From assembly GCA_003116995.1 (NCBI GenBank), contig BDSL01000024.1:62001-126000 (forward strand): 64,000 nt of DNA, in the 5' to 3' direction. Below, in pieces: positions 1-12,300 of this stretch; the first letter of the stretch is position 1, and the number at the start of each line of letters is the position of its first letter. The stretch is from Yamagishiella unicocca (Eukaryota; Chlorophyta; Chlorophyceae; Chlamydomonadales; Volvocaceae). A program made the position numbers and the translations under genes. The notes under the pieces were generated by a model. The model saw only the letters and a list, made by a program, of their open reading frames with translations. It made no database searches and was not told where the DNA came from.

Positions 1-1130
1 GGCTCGCTGCTGCTCGCCTGGCGCCCGATGGCCCCGCCCCGCCGTCGCCTGACGAGGTGGATGCTCTCCTCCTTGCTCGCCTGGGGTGGCGGCTGGGTGT
101 GGACGCCGTGCTGCCCCTCACTTCCTTCACCGTCAAGCTGGGCACCCTGCTCCAGGCGGCGGAACTGGAGCGCCCCAGGCAGGCCTGTCATGCGGCGTAT
201 GTGCGGGAGGCGCTCGGGCTGTCCCCTGCTGTGGCTGCCACGCCCGAGGCGGCCCTTGTGGCGTTACGCGCGGTATGGCGGCGGTTGTGGAAGCGTCTTA
301 AGTGGGAGCCGCGGTGGAAGGAGGTCCTCTGGCGGCTGGCGGTTGACGGGGTGCCCATGCCGGGCTCCTCCCACCTCCCGCTGGTCCCACCCGAACCGTG
401 TGCTTGCGGCTGTTACCCCGCTGCAGCGGGTGTGGCCGAGTCGCCGCGCTTGCATCACTTTTGGTCTTGCCCCCTCGTCCGCCCGCTCTGGGATGAACTG
501 GAAGTCTGCTGTGGATGCGGGGTCACGCGTGAGCATGTGTGGTTGTGTGTGTCGCCGGATCCGACCACTGTGCTGCAGTGTGTGTGGGATGTGGTGGCGT
601 TGGCGGCGCTCAACGCGATGGAGTGGGCGCGCCGGTACATACACTCTCATCGGTTCCCCGGCCCCACCCTCCCTGCTGCTATGCGTTCTGGCCTCCTTGC
701 TAAGTTCTGGGCCTTGCTGCGGGACTTTGCGGGCTTGGGTTTGCCCCGCAAGGACTGGGGTGACGTGGGGGTGGACCACCCATTTTTGTTCGTAACCGGG
801 GGTCGGCTCATGTGCGCCGTGCCGCCCTAGCTAGCCTGCCTTGGCTGCTGTTTGTTCTTTCGTTCTTTCTTTCCTGGTGCCACCTTTGCTGGTTCGAGAT
901 ACGAGTGGTGCGGGTGATGGGCAGGTGAGCCAATGGGGGCTTTTGTGGTGGTTTTGACGCGTAAGGGTGGCCTGCATGGGGCCGTGTCCTGCCGTCGCTT
1001 GTGCTGACTTTGCATGATGCTGTTTGCCTGCTGTTGCCCGTACCCGACCTTGGTTCCGTGTCTCTTCCGCAGTGCTTTCCCGCCGGGATAAGGGCGGGTG
1101 CCGCCTGTCGTGCGGCCACTGTAACGCGGT
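1..1130 (+). mobile_element. 3' end of an L1-type non-LTR retrotransposon (LINE)
   Basis: The reading frame is already open at base 3 and ends with TAG at 830, so only the C-terminal part of ORF2 is inside the window. Around residues 115-150 it carries a CxC...HHFWxCPLVRPLW arrangement, typical of the zinc-binding C-terminal domain that follows reverse transcriptase in plant and algal L1 elements. The RT and endonuclease domains would lie to the left of the window. The stretch from 831 to about 1130 is non-coding and is taken as the 3' UTR; its exact end is not visible, and no poly(A) tail or target-site duplication was identified. The family assignment rests on this one domain. Confidence 0.7.
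3..830 (+). CDS. LINE ORF2 C-terminal fragment, partial at 5' end
   Basis: Partial coding sequence of about 275 residues, open to the left window edge. The visible piece begins after the reverse transcriptase core and contains a cysteine/histidine cluster followed by a tryptophan-rich segment (CPLVRPLWDEL). It ends in a basic helical stretch (EWARRYIHSH) before the C terminus. There is no frameshift or internal stop in the visible part, so the insertion may be fairly young or may still belong to an intact element. It is not a host gene. Confidence 0.65.
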   Translation, partial: LAAARLAPDGPAPPSPDEVDALLLARLGWRLGVDAVLPLTSFTVKLGTLLQAAELERPRQACHAAYVREALGLSPAVAATPEAALVALRAVWRRLWKRLKWEPRWKEVLWRLAVDGVPMPGSSHLPLVPPEPCACGCYPAAAGVAESPRLHHFWSCPLVRPLWDELEVCCGCGVTREHVWLCVSPDPTTVLQCVWDVVALAALNAMEWARRYIHSHRFPGPTLPAAMRSGLLAKFWALLRDFAGLGLPRKDWGDVGVDHPFLFVTGGRLMCAVPP

Positions 1131-1164
1131 CTCTCTCTCTTGCTTCGCCCCTGCCTGCGGCCCC

Positions 1165-1315
1165 ACATCGTCCCCCCCTCCCCCGTGTCCCCCCTCCCCC
1201 GTGCCCCCCCCTCCCCCGTGTCCCCCCTCCCCCGTGTCCCCCCTCCCCCGTGTCCCCCCTCCCCCGTGTCCCCCCTCCCCCGTGTCCCCCCTCCACGGGT
1301 CTTCCTCGAACCCCC
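1165..1315. repeat. C-rich minisatellite ending in the CCACGGGTCTTCCTCG motif
   Basis: About eight near-perfect units of CCCCCTCCCCCGTGTC run together and stop at CCACGGGTCTTCCTCGAACC. The same closing motif borders other minisatellites and dispersed repeat modules in the window (near 2578, 28155, 41034 and 50109). The open frames crossing it are by-products of the period. Confidence 0.8.
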
Positions 1316-1574
1316 CTGTCACACTGTGGTGGCGCCGAGCGTGGTTCGGCAGTGCCGTGGGGATCCGTCTCCCCCGGATCCCACCGCACACTGCTACCCC
1401 CCCCTGCATCCCCAGTCCACGCACTCTCCCGGCAACAATTCCGCAGTTTTACGCCTACTAGGTCCCCATACATTCCCGCCCCCTTCGCGCCTCCGCGCGA
1501 CCCGCTGTAGTACTTCCCGCCGTACCCAGCTAGCCATATCCGGCCGGACGCCTGTCAGCTCCCGACACAGCCAC

Positions 1575-1735
1575 GACTGGACGCCTCCACAGGTTTGCCG
1601 GTAGTCCGTCCCAGTGCTCCAGCATGCGCCCACAAACTAGATGTCCGCCGACCATGCGCCAACTATCTTGTCTTTTTTGCGTCAACGGTTTTCACGGCCC
1701 CCCCCCCGGGTTTTATACCCCCCCCCCGCGAGGGC
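1575..1735 (+). repeat. Dispersed repeat, module alpha (copy 1)
   Basis: Begins at the GACGCCTCCACAGG motif, contains TGTCCGCCGACCATGCGCC, and ends in GTCAACGG followed by T-rich and then C-only tracts. Nearly the same sequence recurs at 40271-40400 and, shorter, at 27500-27580. A partial inverted copy lies at 27926-27966. No coding potential. Confidence 0.8.
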
Positions 1736-2050
1736 TGCGTCCTCCCCATGCCAAAGCAGGCACTACGTCTCCGGGACTCCTGCCCCGCCGCCACGCGCAG
1801 CACTTCAACGGCATGGTGACGCGAAACGGCTCCGCAGCTCAATCCGCACGCCCTGCTGCTGCAACCCCTACCGACGCGGCGGAGGCACTGCGACTTCTTT
1901 TCGAGGCCTTGGATGTGAGCAGGCGCATCACGCCGCGCTTTTCTGCATGCATGCTTGATTGAGATACCGGGGTGTTTCGAGGGTCCTTCGAGGTTGCTTC
2001 GAGGGTTCTTCGAGGGTGCTGTCGGAATCTCGGACCCCTTGCCGCCGTAC

Positions 2051-3047
2051 CGGAATGACGCAGCCAGGGAAGTCCTCTAGCGGATACTTGCGGCGCAGCT
2101 GCTCCGGGCCGGCGTTGCTGCCGATGGCCAGCACCGGCCAGAACACGTCCTCCTGGGCCAGAGCCGCCAGGTCCACTCCGCGCGCGGCAGCAAAGTCTGC
2201 TGACTTGGACCTGCGGAGCGGGCGATGGGCGCGTGGGCAAGATGGCAGGCGGAGGAAAAGGATGGGTGACCGGGCGGGTGGTGACTGACCCAGGGCGAGA
2301 GGATTTGCAGTCATGCTTATGCGCGCGTGTATGGGACGAGGCGGCACCGCGGACGAGGTGCCTAGTGAGGCGGTGCAGGGCGCAAGGGTTTGGCGCAAGG
2401 GTTTGGCGCACTTTGGGACAAGCCCTCAGCTCACCACGCGCGTCTGATGGTGCGTGACCCCTTCCGAGAGTGATCTCGGTAATGCCAGCCCTGTTGCTTA
2501 CTTCCCCCACCTCCACGGAAACCCAGTTCTCCAGCATGCATCTCAAAACGTCTGTTTTAAACGATTTTTTCTCGCATCCACGGGTCTTCCTCGAAACCTC
2601 CACCGACAGCCCCAGGTGCGTTCCCCACCCCTCCGTTTCCTATGTCCTTTAACCGGGTTTTCTCGCTCCCCCCCCCCACACCCACCCACCCACCCAACCC
2701 CCGTCCAGGTGTCCGGAGGCTATGCACCAGCTACACTTCCCATGTCGAGTTACCGGTTCTTTCATGTACCCCGCCCCCCCCACACACCCAACCCCGGTCT
2801 CCCGCATCTCTAGTCAGTCGATGTCGCGAGGAGCACCCACCCACCCGCAGCGTCCCACGAGGTTGTGAAGGTGGTCGAGGCCGCGCCATTGGTCGTTATC
2901 GAATAGGAGCAGGTCGCCGTTCACAAATAGGAAGGAAGTGTCGGGGCGTGGGTACGGGTAACCCTGCGGCCGCAGGCGCGGGCCAGCGTGGGGAGATGGC
3001 GGATTGGGTTCGGGCACCAATTGATGCCCTGGGGCATCCCAGGACAT
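2051..3047 (-). CDS. Partial gene, possible gamma-glutamylcyclotransferase-fold protein (two exons)
   Basis: Two minus-strand exons join in phase. Exon I runs from about 3047 (first plausible Met) to 2845 with a GTGGGT donor. Exon II runs 2210-2051, between a CTCCGCAG acceptor and a GTACGG donor. The joined protein has a segment DTSFLFVNGDLLLFDNDQW and, across the junction, VFWPVLAIGSNAGPEQLRR then GCVIP. A Gly-Ser-Asn turn after a hydrophobic strand resembles GGCT-like fold proteins; this is a resemblance, not proof. No further exon was recognised between 2051 and the LINE at the left edge, so the 3' part is missing or lies outside the window. The intron holds two dispersed repeat modules. 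The gene could be functional with long introns or a relic. The start is uncertain because the frame is open up to 3269. Confidence 0.4.
2522..2605 (+). repeat. Dispersed repeat, module beta (copy 1)
   Basis: Contains CTCCAGCATGCATCTCAAAA followed by a T-run and CCACGGGTCTTCCTCG. The same block recurs at 40978-41058 and 50049-50125. It lies in the intron of the minus-strand partial gene. Confidence 0.85.
2707..2790 (+). repeat. Dispersed repeat, module gamma (copy 1)
   Basis: Core GGTGTCCGGAGGCTATGCACC, then TCGAGTTACCGGTTCTT and a C-rich tail. It recurs at 37189-37258 and 44350-44420. The core aligns with part of module alpha (TGTCCGnnGnCnATGCnCC), so the two belong to one family. Confidence 0.8.
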
Positions 3048-4561
3048 CGTGGGAATCGAGGGATATCGTTTTGCGCGCGGCGAAAAGCCTATGTGCGAGG
3101 CGTGTTGGCGTGGGTCGTGGTAAAGCTGTTGGTGAAGCGCGCACCTTTGCCCGCGCAAGCTGCTGCTCCATGGTTTCACCTGCCACGGTAACGTTACCCT
3201 TTGCAATTGGGAACGCAGGGGCGACCGGCGGCCTGTTGTTAGGGCAGCATCGGTGACGTTCACGTTCACGTTGGACGCTGCGGGATTCCGATAGCGTTAT
3301 GCAACTTACCGGGACCCTGGCGCCTTAATTATGCGCTGCGTAGGAATGAACGAAACCAGCCAGCCGGATTTCCGATTCGGGCGCCGGTACTGAAATAATC
3401 TTCGTTGCGCTGGTCGGGTAGTGTCGTTCACAAGCATCGAAACTGAAGACCTAGTAGATAATGTCGCAAGTTTTTATTCCAAACTGGGTGTGTTGCATTA
3501 CCGCATCCTAAACGAGTTGGCTTTTGACGCTGGTGGCCGGCTGGCAGCTAAAAGCCGCTTCCAGGCTGGTGACCCTACGAATAAGTTCTATAACATATAT
3601 TTATCATGGCGCACTTTGAGTGTCATCAATCAGTGTTATTGCAACATTGACTGGTTTCGGAGTGCCAGCTGGTCTCGGAGGGCTTCCTGGTCTTCACTAC
3701 CGCATAGTTGGACGAGTTCATGTGTCAACGCAGAGTTGTTAATTATTATGTTTTGTTGTTCCTCGCCAACTGTTCGTACCAGCACCGCCATGGACGGCTC
3801 GGAGCATTCCTGCCCGTCGCGGACCGTCCCTTGCACGTCCGCGCCCTTCCTAGGCCGGTGCACCATTCATTCTGCCATACATGTGACATGGCGCCGTGCT
3901 GGGCATGTCAACCTTGCAATAGTGCCTGAGCTCGTCTGGTTTCATTGTAGGTGCCGTAGCCGCCGTCCTCTGCAGTCGATCCGGGCATGGTACACTTGCA
4001 TGCGTGCACGTGCAAGGGCATGCCCTTAGTGTATTTGAGGCGTGGGGGGCCCGCTGACCTGCCTGGCCCTGCACCTCGATGACAACTCGTGCAGTTGCTT
4101 TTCTTGGCGCTGTGGCGCTGCTGTTGTGACTCTTTGTGTGATCCTGCGGCGGCTGTATGCAATCTGGACTCACTCGACTCTGGGTAACTAGCTTAGGACT
4201 CCTCTTTGATTACACACTGCTAATTATGCTTAACTTGCTTTGCTTGCTTGCTTAACTGGAAAGAGCAGTGCCGCGGGCCTATCGGGCCAACAACACTGTC
4301 GTACACGCCAGCACTTAGCACTTAGCGTGTGGGGGCAGACCGCACCCCAACACATCTCAACAGCTGCAACCCCCCTTCTGCGTCGTCATCCCAACCGTCC
4401 CCACTGATCCATGTAGTAATAGCATTCCAGCTTGGCGGACGGAGCAGTGCTATCTACCTGCATGCGTTCCATACCTCATGGATTTCCAAACATGCCGCCA
4501 ATTCCACAACACCACGCTCGCCAGGCCTCATCTGACCCTAGCGATATTCAACCACCATTGA

Positions 4562-4660
4562 TACGGTAGTAGTACTGGTATTCGTCATAGTGGGCCCCAG
4601 ACCTGAGAAGGTATGACCATCGGGCGCAGCGCCTGACACTGAAAGAGACAAGAAGCAAGG
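4562..4660. mobile_element. MITE relic (one terminal arm)
   Basis: Starts GGTAGTAGTACTGG and reads on through AGTGGGCCCCAGACC and GACCATCGGGCGCAGCGCC. This parallels the inverted right arm of the MITE at 21352-21611 over roughly 80-100 bases with many substitutions. No matching second arm was found downstream, so it is a degenerate or solo end. Confidence 0.5.
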
Positions 4661-6263
4661 AAAACCAACCGGTCGCCTCACAACCAAGAGCCCAGAAGAA
4701 ACAGCGATGCAGAGACCGATGCGAAGACCTGTGCTGCTGCACCCCGTTCAACTCCAGCATTCTAGGGTTTCGTGGACCTGACACACACTTCACATGTCTA
4801 AGATGCCATTGTGCGGTGGAGCTGACAGAGACTACACACGTCTGAGTTGCCATTAGTGCGGGGCGGCTGGGCTTCTGTCTCTTTTGTCTTCTTCAGCATC
4901 CGGTAATGCGTCCGGTGGTCTAAAGCTCACTCTAATAAGTAATAAGGGCGTCTAAGGTGGCCCAACGTGCCCAACGTCTTTCTAAAGTCCCTGGGCTGCA
5001 TGAACCTGCGCTGCATTTGGTGTATAGTGTGGAATCAGTGAAAGCCTAGTACGACAGCACACTATTAGGAAGCCCCAGGGGCGCCATGCCGCTGCCGCGT
5101 CGTTCCATCCCGTCCGTCTGGCTTGGTCTGGCCTGGCACCTTTCCTGCTAACAACCTGCTTCCGCTGCCTCAAGTCGTTTGCGGTTTGCTTATTATACCT
5201 GGTGTCCGCGACGGCCGAAGACTGCTGTGGGGCATGACAGGCTTCTTCGACTTTTGCATGGCTCACCACTGTTTTGGTAGCGATGTCACGACAGAATACT
5301 GAGTAAGGGGGGGCACCAGGCCGGTATTCTGCCGCGACAGCGATACCGACAATAGCCACGGCGAACGCAAGCTCTTAAAATCAGCTTAGCGGCGTGGCCC
5401 TTCTTAAGTCAGTACGGGGATGTAATTATAGCATGACATGGCTTGCCCTAACGTATCAAAGCAATGACCACCCCTCCAAGCCGTCCCACAGAGAACAATA
5501 GTTGGCTACGCTGCGGTCGGGATCTGTGGTAGTTGCTATCTGTTCAAGCTGTGTTACCGTTCATGTTTAACAGCTGCTAGGGTGAATGTCACGCGCAATG
5601 TGCACCTCGAGGCAGGATTGCGGCCACACAACGGTCTGGCCGTGCATGCTAAGGACAGACACCAGAATATTCACCCCTCATGAAACCCCATCACCCCCCA
5701 TCCCATTATTTAAAGCGAAGGTACAAGGCACGGAACCCGTAGGGGAAGGCACAAGGCCACTAGTTCCCTTGCCTCCTTCAACAATAGGCAATCTTAGTGT
5801 GTCAGGTCCGCCTATAATGTCGCCACCTGGATAAACTGCCAAAGCATACCGCTGCCTGGAGGCCTCTTTGCATTTGCCGCACCGATCACCGCTCACGACC
5901 GCCCTTATCGCCGTCTCAGTGTGCAGAACGTATTTCACAGGAGCTTACGTAGCCAAAAACAGGTAACTGAGCTATGGCAGCGACTTGTAAGAGGACCAAG
6001 GTACATTTTAGCCATTTAGGACCTTTCAAAGCTCGCGTGGAAGGGAACTCATACTGATTTAACTTGTACGTGATCATGTACATGACCTGCGACGTGAAAA
6101 GCTGTGAGTGAAGTGGGGCTACCCAACTCCAGGGCGGGTCCAAGCGCATTGCGTCAACGCGTCAAAGGATGGATCCTGCAGCTGTCGCATATCATCTACA
6201 GAAGCACCGGCAACACTAGTTCCTAGTTTTCCTTACCTGCTACTGACTAAGATTAGAAAACGC

Positions 6264-6286
6264 TCGATCGCTGCAGTGGCGATCGA
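6264..6286. promoter_or_regulatory. Perfect 8-bp inverted repeat upstream of NAP1
   Basis: TCGATCGC, a 7-base spacer TGCAGTG, then GCGATCGA. It lies about 60 bases upstream of the NAP1 start codon, so it could be a 5' UTR hairpin or a dimeric factor site. The function is unknown. Confidence 0.3.
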
Positions 6287-6347
6287 AAATTCACTTTCCT
6301 TTTTCCGGCAAATGTGAACGGGCCCTTGACTGTTACCGTGACATAAC

Positions 6348-9300
6348 ATGGCAGCAACAACATCTGTCAATACTGGTCAGCTAGTGCAATGGCTCCTGGA
6401 GTATGGCCAGCGCGTCCGTGACATCCAGGAGAGGGCGTGGGTCTACTCGCACCCATCGTATGTGGAGAAAGGCCTTCCACTCTTATATGGCGCTATGCAA
6501 CAGCACCCTCAGGTTCGCAGCCGCATTCAACTTGTATCTTAACACAAAATGGACGCCTTGCTTATCCATGCTCCTCCGTTTCCGCAGCTGCTCTTTGGCA
6601 CCAGTGGCGGGGACGCCAAGGCGCAGAAGGCAAGCTTGGGAAACATTATTTCATGTCGCGTAAGCGTATTTGCAGCTGAACTATCCTATTTGCAATGCAG
6701 GAGTTCATGCGCGCTCTCGCTGATAAGTCACAGGCGTATGTTGCCGAGGTCCAGCCGCTCATTTCCAGCCTGAAGGCAAGTTGGGAATTGGAATGACAAA
6801 ATATTAATACTATAATTTGGGAATGGAGAATGAGGCACTGTCAACGCTGTTTCCAGCAGGCGTTGTTAGCGCGTCGCTTTGCTGAGTCGCATTGTCGGTT
6901 GGGACACGACTTAGACCTGAGAAACCTAGTTGGACGTCCGAGCTGTTATGGTCCACAGTCCATGCAATCGTATCGTATCCCGCACGTCACCTGCGAGGTG
7001 CACCTGCACATGGTGGGTTTCACCACGCCCTCGGTTCGAAGATAATTGAATACAGCTGCCACTATCTTCCTCCGTCGCAGATCATATCACAAAACTTCGC
7101 ATCCATTGGGCAGCTGCTGGCGGAACTGCACCGTGTCCTGGGCTCCTTGACGGTGGGTAGTCTTCGCAGGAAAGAGGGAGGGGCGAGAGCGCTGCAGATG
7201 ATTTCCCTATGTGTATGCTTACAATTTTCTTGGACATCTGCACGGTGCGCAGTTGCGCTCATATCCAGACTTGCTACACCAATACATGGATACTTTCTGT
7301 GGTGCTGTCAAGGCGGGGCTCTTGCTGGAAGACGTGCCACGAAAGGCAGCGGCACAGGTAGGCGCTCGTCCCTGCAAATCAGGGGCTGCCGTCGGTAGGA
7401 TGCACCGATTCCTGCATTACGTAACCCCCTGATGGTGTATTTGCGCAGATGGTGCAGCTGGCGTGTGCAAACGTTGATAAGGATGCAGCGGCCCCGCTGC
7501 TAACTGCCATCCAGGACCCCATCTTCTCGGCCCCATCCATGGTGGTGTACCTGCAGAAACTTTTCCGCGCCTCAATGCCGCGCATTTCACAGGTGCGCAT
7601 AGTGCTTGGCCTAATCGCCATGGCCATGTGCGATAAAGCTACTGCCTCCTTGCCACGCGACAGATTTTGGAGCTGGTGGTAGGTCCCGCTATGACGGTGG
7701 CAGACAACTGCGAGGGCGTCGCATCAGCAGGTCTTCTGGAGATGTCACAGCAAGCCAGCTCTGCCGCCGATATGGACGCCAGCGGCGCTGGTGGCATGCG
7801 GACTAGCAACGGGGGTGGCGAGACGGAGACATCACCTGCTATGGGCATGTTCGGCATGACTAGGCAACAGGTTTATCCTTTCCTACGGCACCGGGAGGTC
7901 ATCCGACAGTGGGGTCTGCTAGGATTCCTTGTGTTCCCAGGTGTGTACTTACATCAATTACGGGAGCAAAACGGTACATGACTTACCTTCCGTATTTGCA
8001 TTGGACAGTTTTGTCAGTCTGATGACAGCACTGACGGAACCCCACCATGGATCACATTTTCCTGTTGCATATCCCTCCGCAGAAGTCCTAAGCCAGTCCG
8101 GCTCCGCCCGACGCTTGTCCATGCTGCTGGCTGACGGATTCGCTCTGCACGTCTACAAGGATCGCGTCGCATGCTCCCACCAGCTAATCTTGCAGCACCT
8201 GGGCCCGATAGCGGCTGCAGCCTTGGGCACGAGCTCGGCAGCCTCGAACGGTGGCGTCAGCCCAAGGGGCGGCATTGGGGGCCTGCTCGGGAAAGGCATG
8301 GCTATGATCGGCGGCGTCAGCAGGCAAGTGCCTCAGTAACTACGCAAGCGGGCTTGCGGTATCGGTCAGCAAATGGCGTCAGATGGTTGGAACTGCACAT
8401 TTGCGTACAGTGACCCTCTATGAAGCGTGCACAGACGCACAGTCCCGCTTTTGCGTGGCCTGCGTAGCAGTCTTTCTGGTACAAGATACTTACGTGACAA
8501 TGAAATATCCTGATGACGCTGTGCCCACAGGTTGCGCAAGAGTCAGACTGATGAGCTTGACAGCCATGACCAGCAGCAGCCTCATGCGATCTTCATCGAG
8601 GCCGCGTGTAGTGCAGCTGTAGCGGCGCCGGTGCAACATCGCATGTGGCGGACTTACCTGACTGGCCAGCTCCGCAACATGCATGCGTCATGTACGGTAG
8701 GTTTAGTAGTCGTATTACAACACGCTAGGTTAATAGCTGTGTCTCACGCTTAGCAAGCCTAAGACTGACGCCACGCCATGCGTGTATTTTGCCCCTTCCA
8801 TTTCACCCACCGAAGACCAGTCCAGGCCGTATCCCTGGGCAGATGGAGATGCTACTGGCCGCGCTTTCACTTGGCCGCGAGGAGTTGCTGTGGTTCTGCA
8901 GGTGCGTCGGAGCCACAGCTCACACTAGAAAACGGATACAGCTAACAATAAACGTCGGGAAGCCGGTTAACGAGGCAGTACGGAGGACGTGCCTCGCTGC
9001 CTATATGCATTATCGCAGCATCCAACCCCATGGCTGTGACTGTAGGCACTTGTCTCGAGACGTCCCGGTGGACCTGGCTCCAGTAATGACTGCGCGCGGC
9101 ATGATATCAAGTGGACAGCTTTACACGCCTACAGCCGAGGATGCGTTGCAGGTCAGGATTTTTGCTAGCGGTTCTCATGGTTATCATTGATGCTGTGTAC
9201 CGAGATTGCGCTCTTGCTCGCACACTCCCATGTTTACTCGTCCTGTGGTTAACGCAGGCCCTGCAGCTTCTGTCCGCCATGGACTCGATGCACCGCCTCC

Positions 9301-12300
9301 TGGTAGGTACCTTGGATCGCCCACGCGCTAATCCCACGGTCTTCCTGGACCAGATGGCTCATCTCCACGTGTCGGCTGTGATAGCTTAGACACACGCTTC
9401 ACATTCGCGTCCGCGTAATTTCAGGTTGAGCACCATTCGGCTCTGTGCAAACAGATCAAGGAGACCATTGGCGCAGACTTGCAGGTGAGGACGACGTTTG
9501 TTCCTGATTGGCAGACCCAGCTTCCCACTGTCTTAGTCAACGTCCATGCCGGCTGTGTCCCTAACACTGAGTCCTGTGTAAACGCAGGCTCATGTCGTGT
9601 CCTGCACGCCTCGCGTTGAGTTCCGTCTCCGGCAGGCAGCGGCACAGGCTTCAGGCGGTCCGGCTGCCGCGGCTACAGCAGCGGCTGCCGGAGCCACCGG
9701 CTTGCAGCCATTCAAGGTGGGCTTAGAAGCAGAGACCGTGTCCTATCACGTGTAATGTGCCCCACGCCGCTTTAACTTCTCTCTGGACATTTGTTGTTGG
9801 CTGTTTCGACTATAAGGCCTAACCTGATCCTTCGTGCCACGGGCAATTCTGCAGGACCTAACGGACTTGCTGCGTAGCGTTCTACTGTCCTCAGCGCCCC
9901 CGCCGGATGCAGCGGCGCGCGTCTCCAGCGCTTGTGGTATCTGGATGTACGTCAGCTTACAGCTTGCGAGCGTGGACCCACCGCTGAAGGCAGCGAAGGT
10001 GCTGCAGTATGCCGAGGACACCCGGTACCTGGATGTTCTGCAAAAGGTAAGGAGATGCTTCCGCTACCTTGGATTACCGTACTCACAAACGCCAGTGGAG
10101 GCTGTGAACTTCGCTGTGACTGGAGTGCCCATCAGTTCCGCTCCCATGTCCCAACTGTCGCCCCTGCACTCATTGTAGGCGCTGGACGCGGCACGGCTGC
10201 TGTACGAAGGTCCTCTCGTACATGCCTCTGCTGCCGATTTGGCGCCAGGACTTCAATACCTTGTGGAACCCCTCCTGTCAGCTGCGAAGTCAGCTCTGGG
10301 CTGTGGCCGTGTAGAAAATATGCAGGCGGCATTAGGAGCAATGCAGGTGTGTAAATTTGGGTTGTTAACCTTTCACGATGTTGCTGTCGCGGTATTTCGC
10401 ACTAGTCGTTGACCAATCATATTTACTGCCTTTAACACAAGCCAACACAACATATCGTACAATAATCGCAGGGTTTGCATTGGCTATTGCCCTCCCGCAC
10501 CGAGGCCTACGCGGCTGCAGCGACCGCGAGTAACGGAAACGCACCCACCAGCGTACTACTTTCCCGCAACTCCGCGGGTTCTGCCGCCGCTGGTCGCAAC
10601 AGCGTCAGCGAAGGGGCCCTGGCTGGCGGCCGTGCTATCGCCGGCCGTCGCCTCCAACAGGCATCGCCAGATGACTTGCCTCACCGCTGCATGGATTTGG
10701 TGGTGACGGTTTTGCGTCAGCTGCTGGCCCCAGTCGTGCAGGTAAGATGTTTCCTATGATAGCTCTCCACCTATTGATGCTGCAGCGTGAAATTGCAAGA
10801 CCAACGCGCAATGCCGTGGCGCCGTATCTGACGTTTTCCCATGCCGGTGCTTTTTGCGTCTTCTAAGGCTCCCCTGGTGAACGCCGCGGCCCTGAATGGC
10901 GCCGCCCGGTCAAGCAACAACACAAACGCACGGACAACCAGCGGTTCAAGCTTAATGAAAGCTATGGCGGCCAGAAAGGCTGCTGAGGCTTCAACGAACC
11001 TGTCGACCAACGGTGGAGGCAGGAGCGGGACTCCGGAGCGTGTGCGTGCAGATGGAGGCCTACCGGCAAACACGGACACCGTCCCGGGCAGAAGCCTGAT
11101 CGCACCACAGCAGCTGGCATCGCATGTCATCGACATGGTTGATGAACCTGAGGGGCCGGCGAGTGCTCGCGACCCGACAGCAGAGCTGGTTACACTCCCG
11201 TCAGCAGCTGAGCTGGCATCGCGCCTCGTCCCCCTGGTGCTTGCCCTTGACAATGGCAGGTGGGCGCCCTAGCATACCCGTTACTGGTTCGTTGTTCGGC
11301 CTCATCTTGGCGTTCAGTGACCCTATCACTTTGCGAACGCGTAAATGAAGTACGTTACGCTGTTGCTTGCAGGATGCTGACTGCCGATAGCCGTGGAAGC
11401 GAGGCCATTTCAGTGTGCCGGTCGCAGTTGATGGACGCTGTGCGAGATAATTTCTCGCAGTTACTGGCTAACACGGCTGCTGCGATTAGCAAGGTATGTA
11501 GCCGTTAGGAGGTACTTGTGCCCGGTTTAAATCACGCGGGGGTCTACCCTGGTTTGCATTGTGCGCTGTATCTCACCACTTGTCCCTGTCCCCAGGTCGC
11601 TGTGCCAGCGCCTTCTATCCAATTGGGGCCCTTGCGCCGGTTCATCGAGGTCATCTCCATGCTGCAGCCGCACTTGGCCACTGAGCTGCTGCCTGAACTG
11701 GCTAGGCTGCTGCTGCATCAGGCTGGTGCACCCACCCTGCAGGTGTGGCAGGGTTTTCTTGTTTCGCTGGGTTAAACTCAATGCACACTTTATGCAACTG
11801 GATGTTGTGATTCACACATGGCGAATTTCGAAAGATAAGCGCTAGTTTTTATGGGTTTGCCCATGTTTTTGCCGCAGACCATCGGCCTGGAAGCTTCTTC
11901 CGCGCCTATGAGGCTCTTTCCGACCAACCCGGCGCCACCATCAACTTCGGCGGAAGTTGCCGCTCCAACTACTCCCAATGCAGATGCGGTGAGTCATTCG
12001 CGTCCTTTGGGATCTTCCTTACCGTACGCCGCTTATTCGTGAACCGCGGTCATGACCTCCTAACATTATGATTGTTCTTGCTCGCTGCAGGCTGCCCTCA
12101 CGCTAGCTCCCCGCGCTGGCAGCATGGCCAGCGGCCTGTCAACTGTGGGCGCTGTGGGGCCTATGACGCGGTCGCTCAACGCAAACCAGGCCAACCAAGC
12201 CGCCGCCTCAGCGCGAAACGCAGCAGGTCCGAACCGAAGCTGCGATGTGTATGTTGTTTGTGCTTCCTAGATGCTGGCACCAGCAATACGCTAACTTCTG

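Larger units (their letters stand above)
3270..6347. other. Gene-poor, AT-richer intergenic DNA
   Basis: Base composition is visibly less GC-rich than in the neighbouring coding regions. The longest open frames (for example 3421-4029) show no recognisable motif and no exon-like boundaries. A MITE relic lies at 4562-4660. Nothing else was recognised except the promoter-proximal inverted repeat at 6264. Confidence 0.5.

Noticed and set aside
1839..2603. 254-codon minus-strand open frame taken as one protein
   Set aside because: Only 2210-2051 within it looks protein-like; the rest reads through dispersed repeats.
3421..4029. 202-codon open frame in AT-richer DNA
   Set aside because: No recognisable domain, no splice context, and the composition matches the non-coding surroundings.
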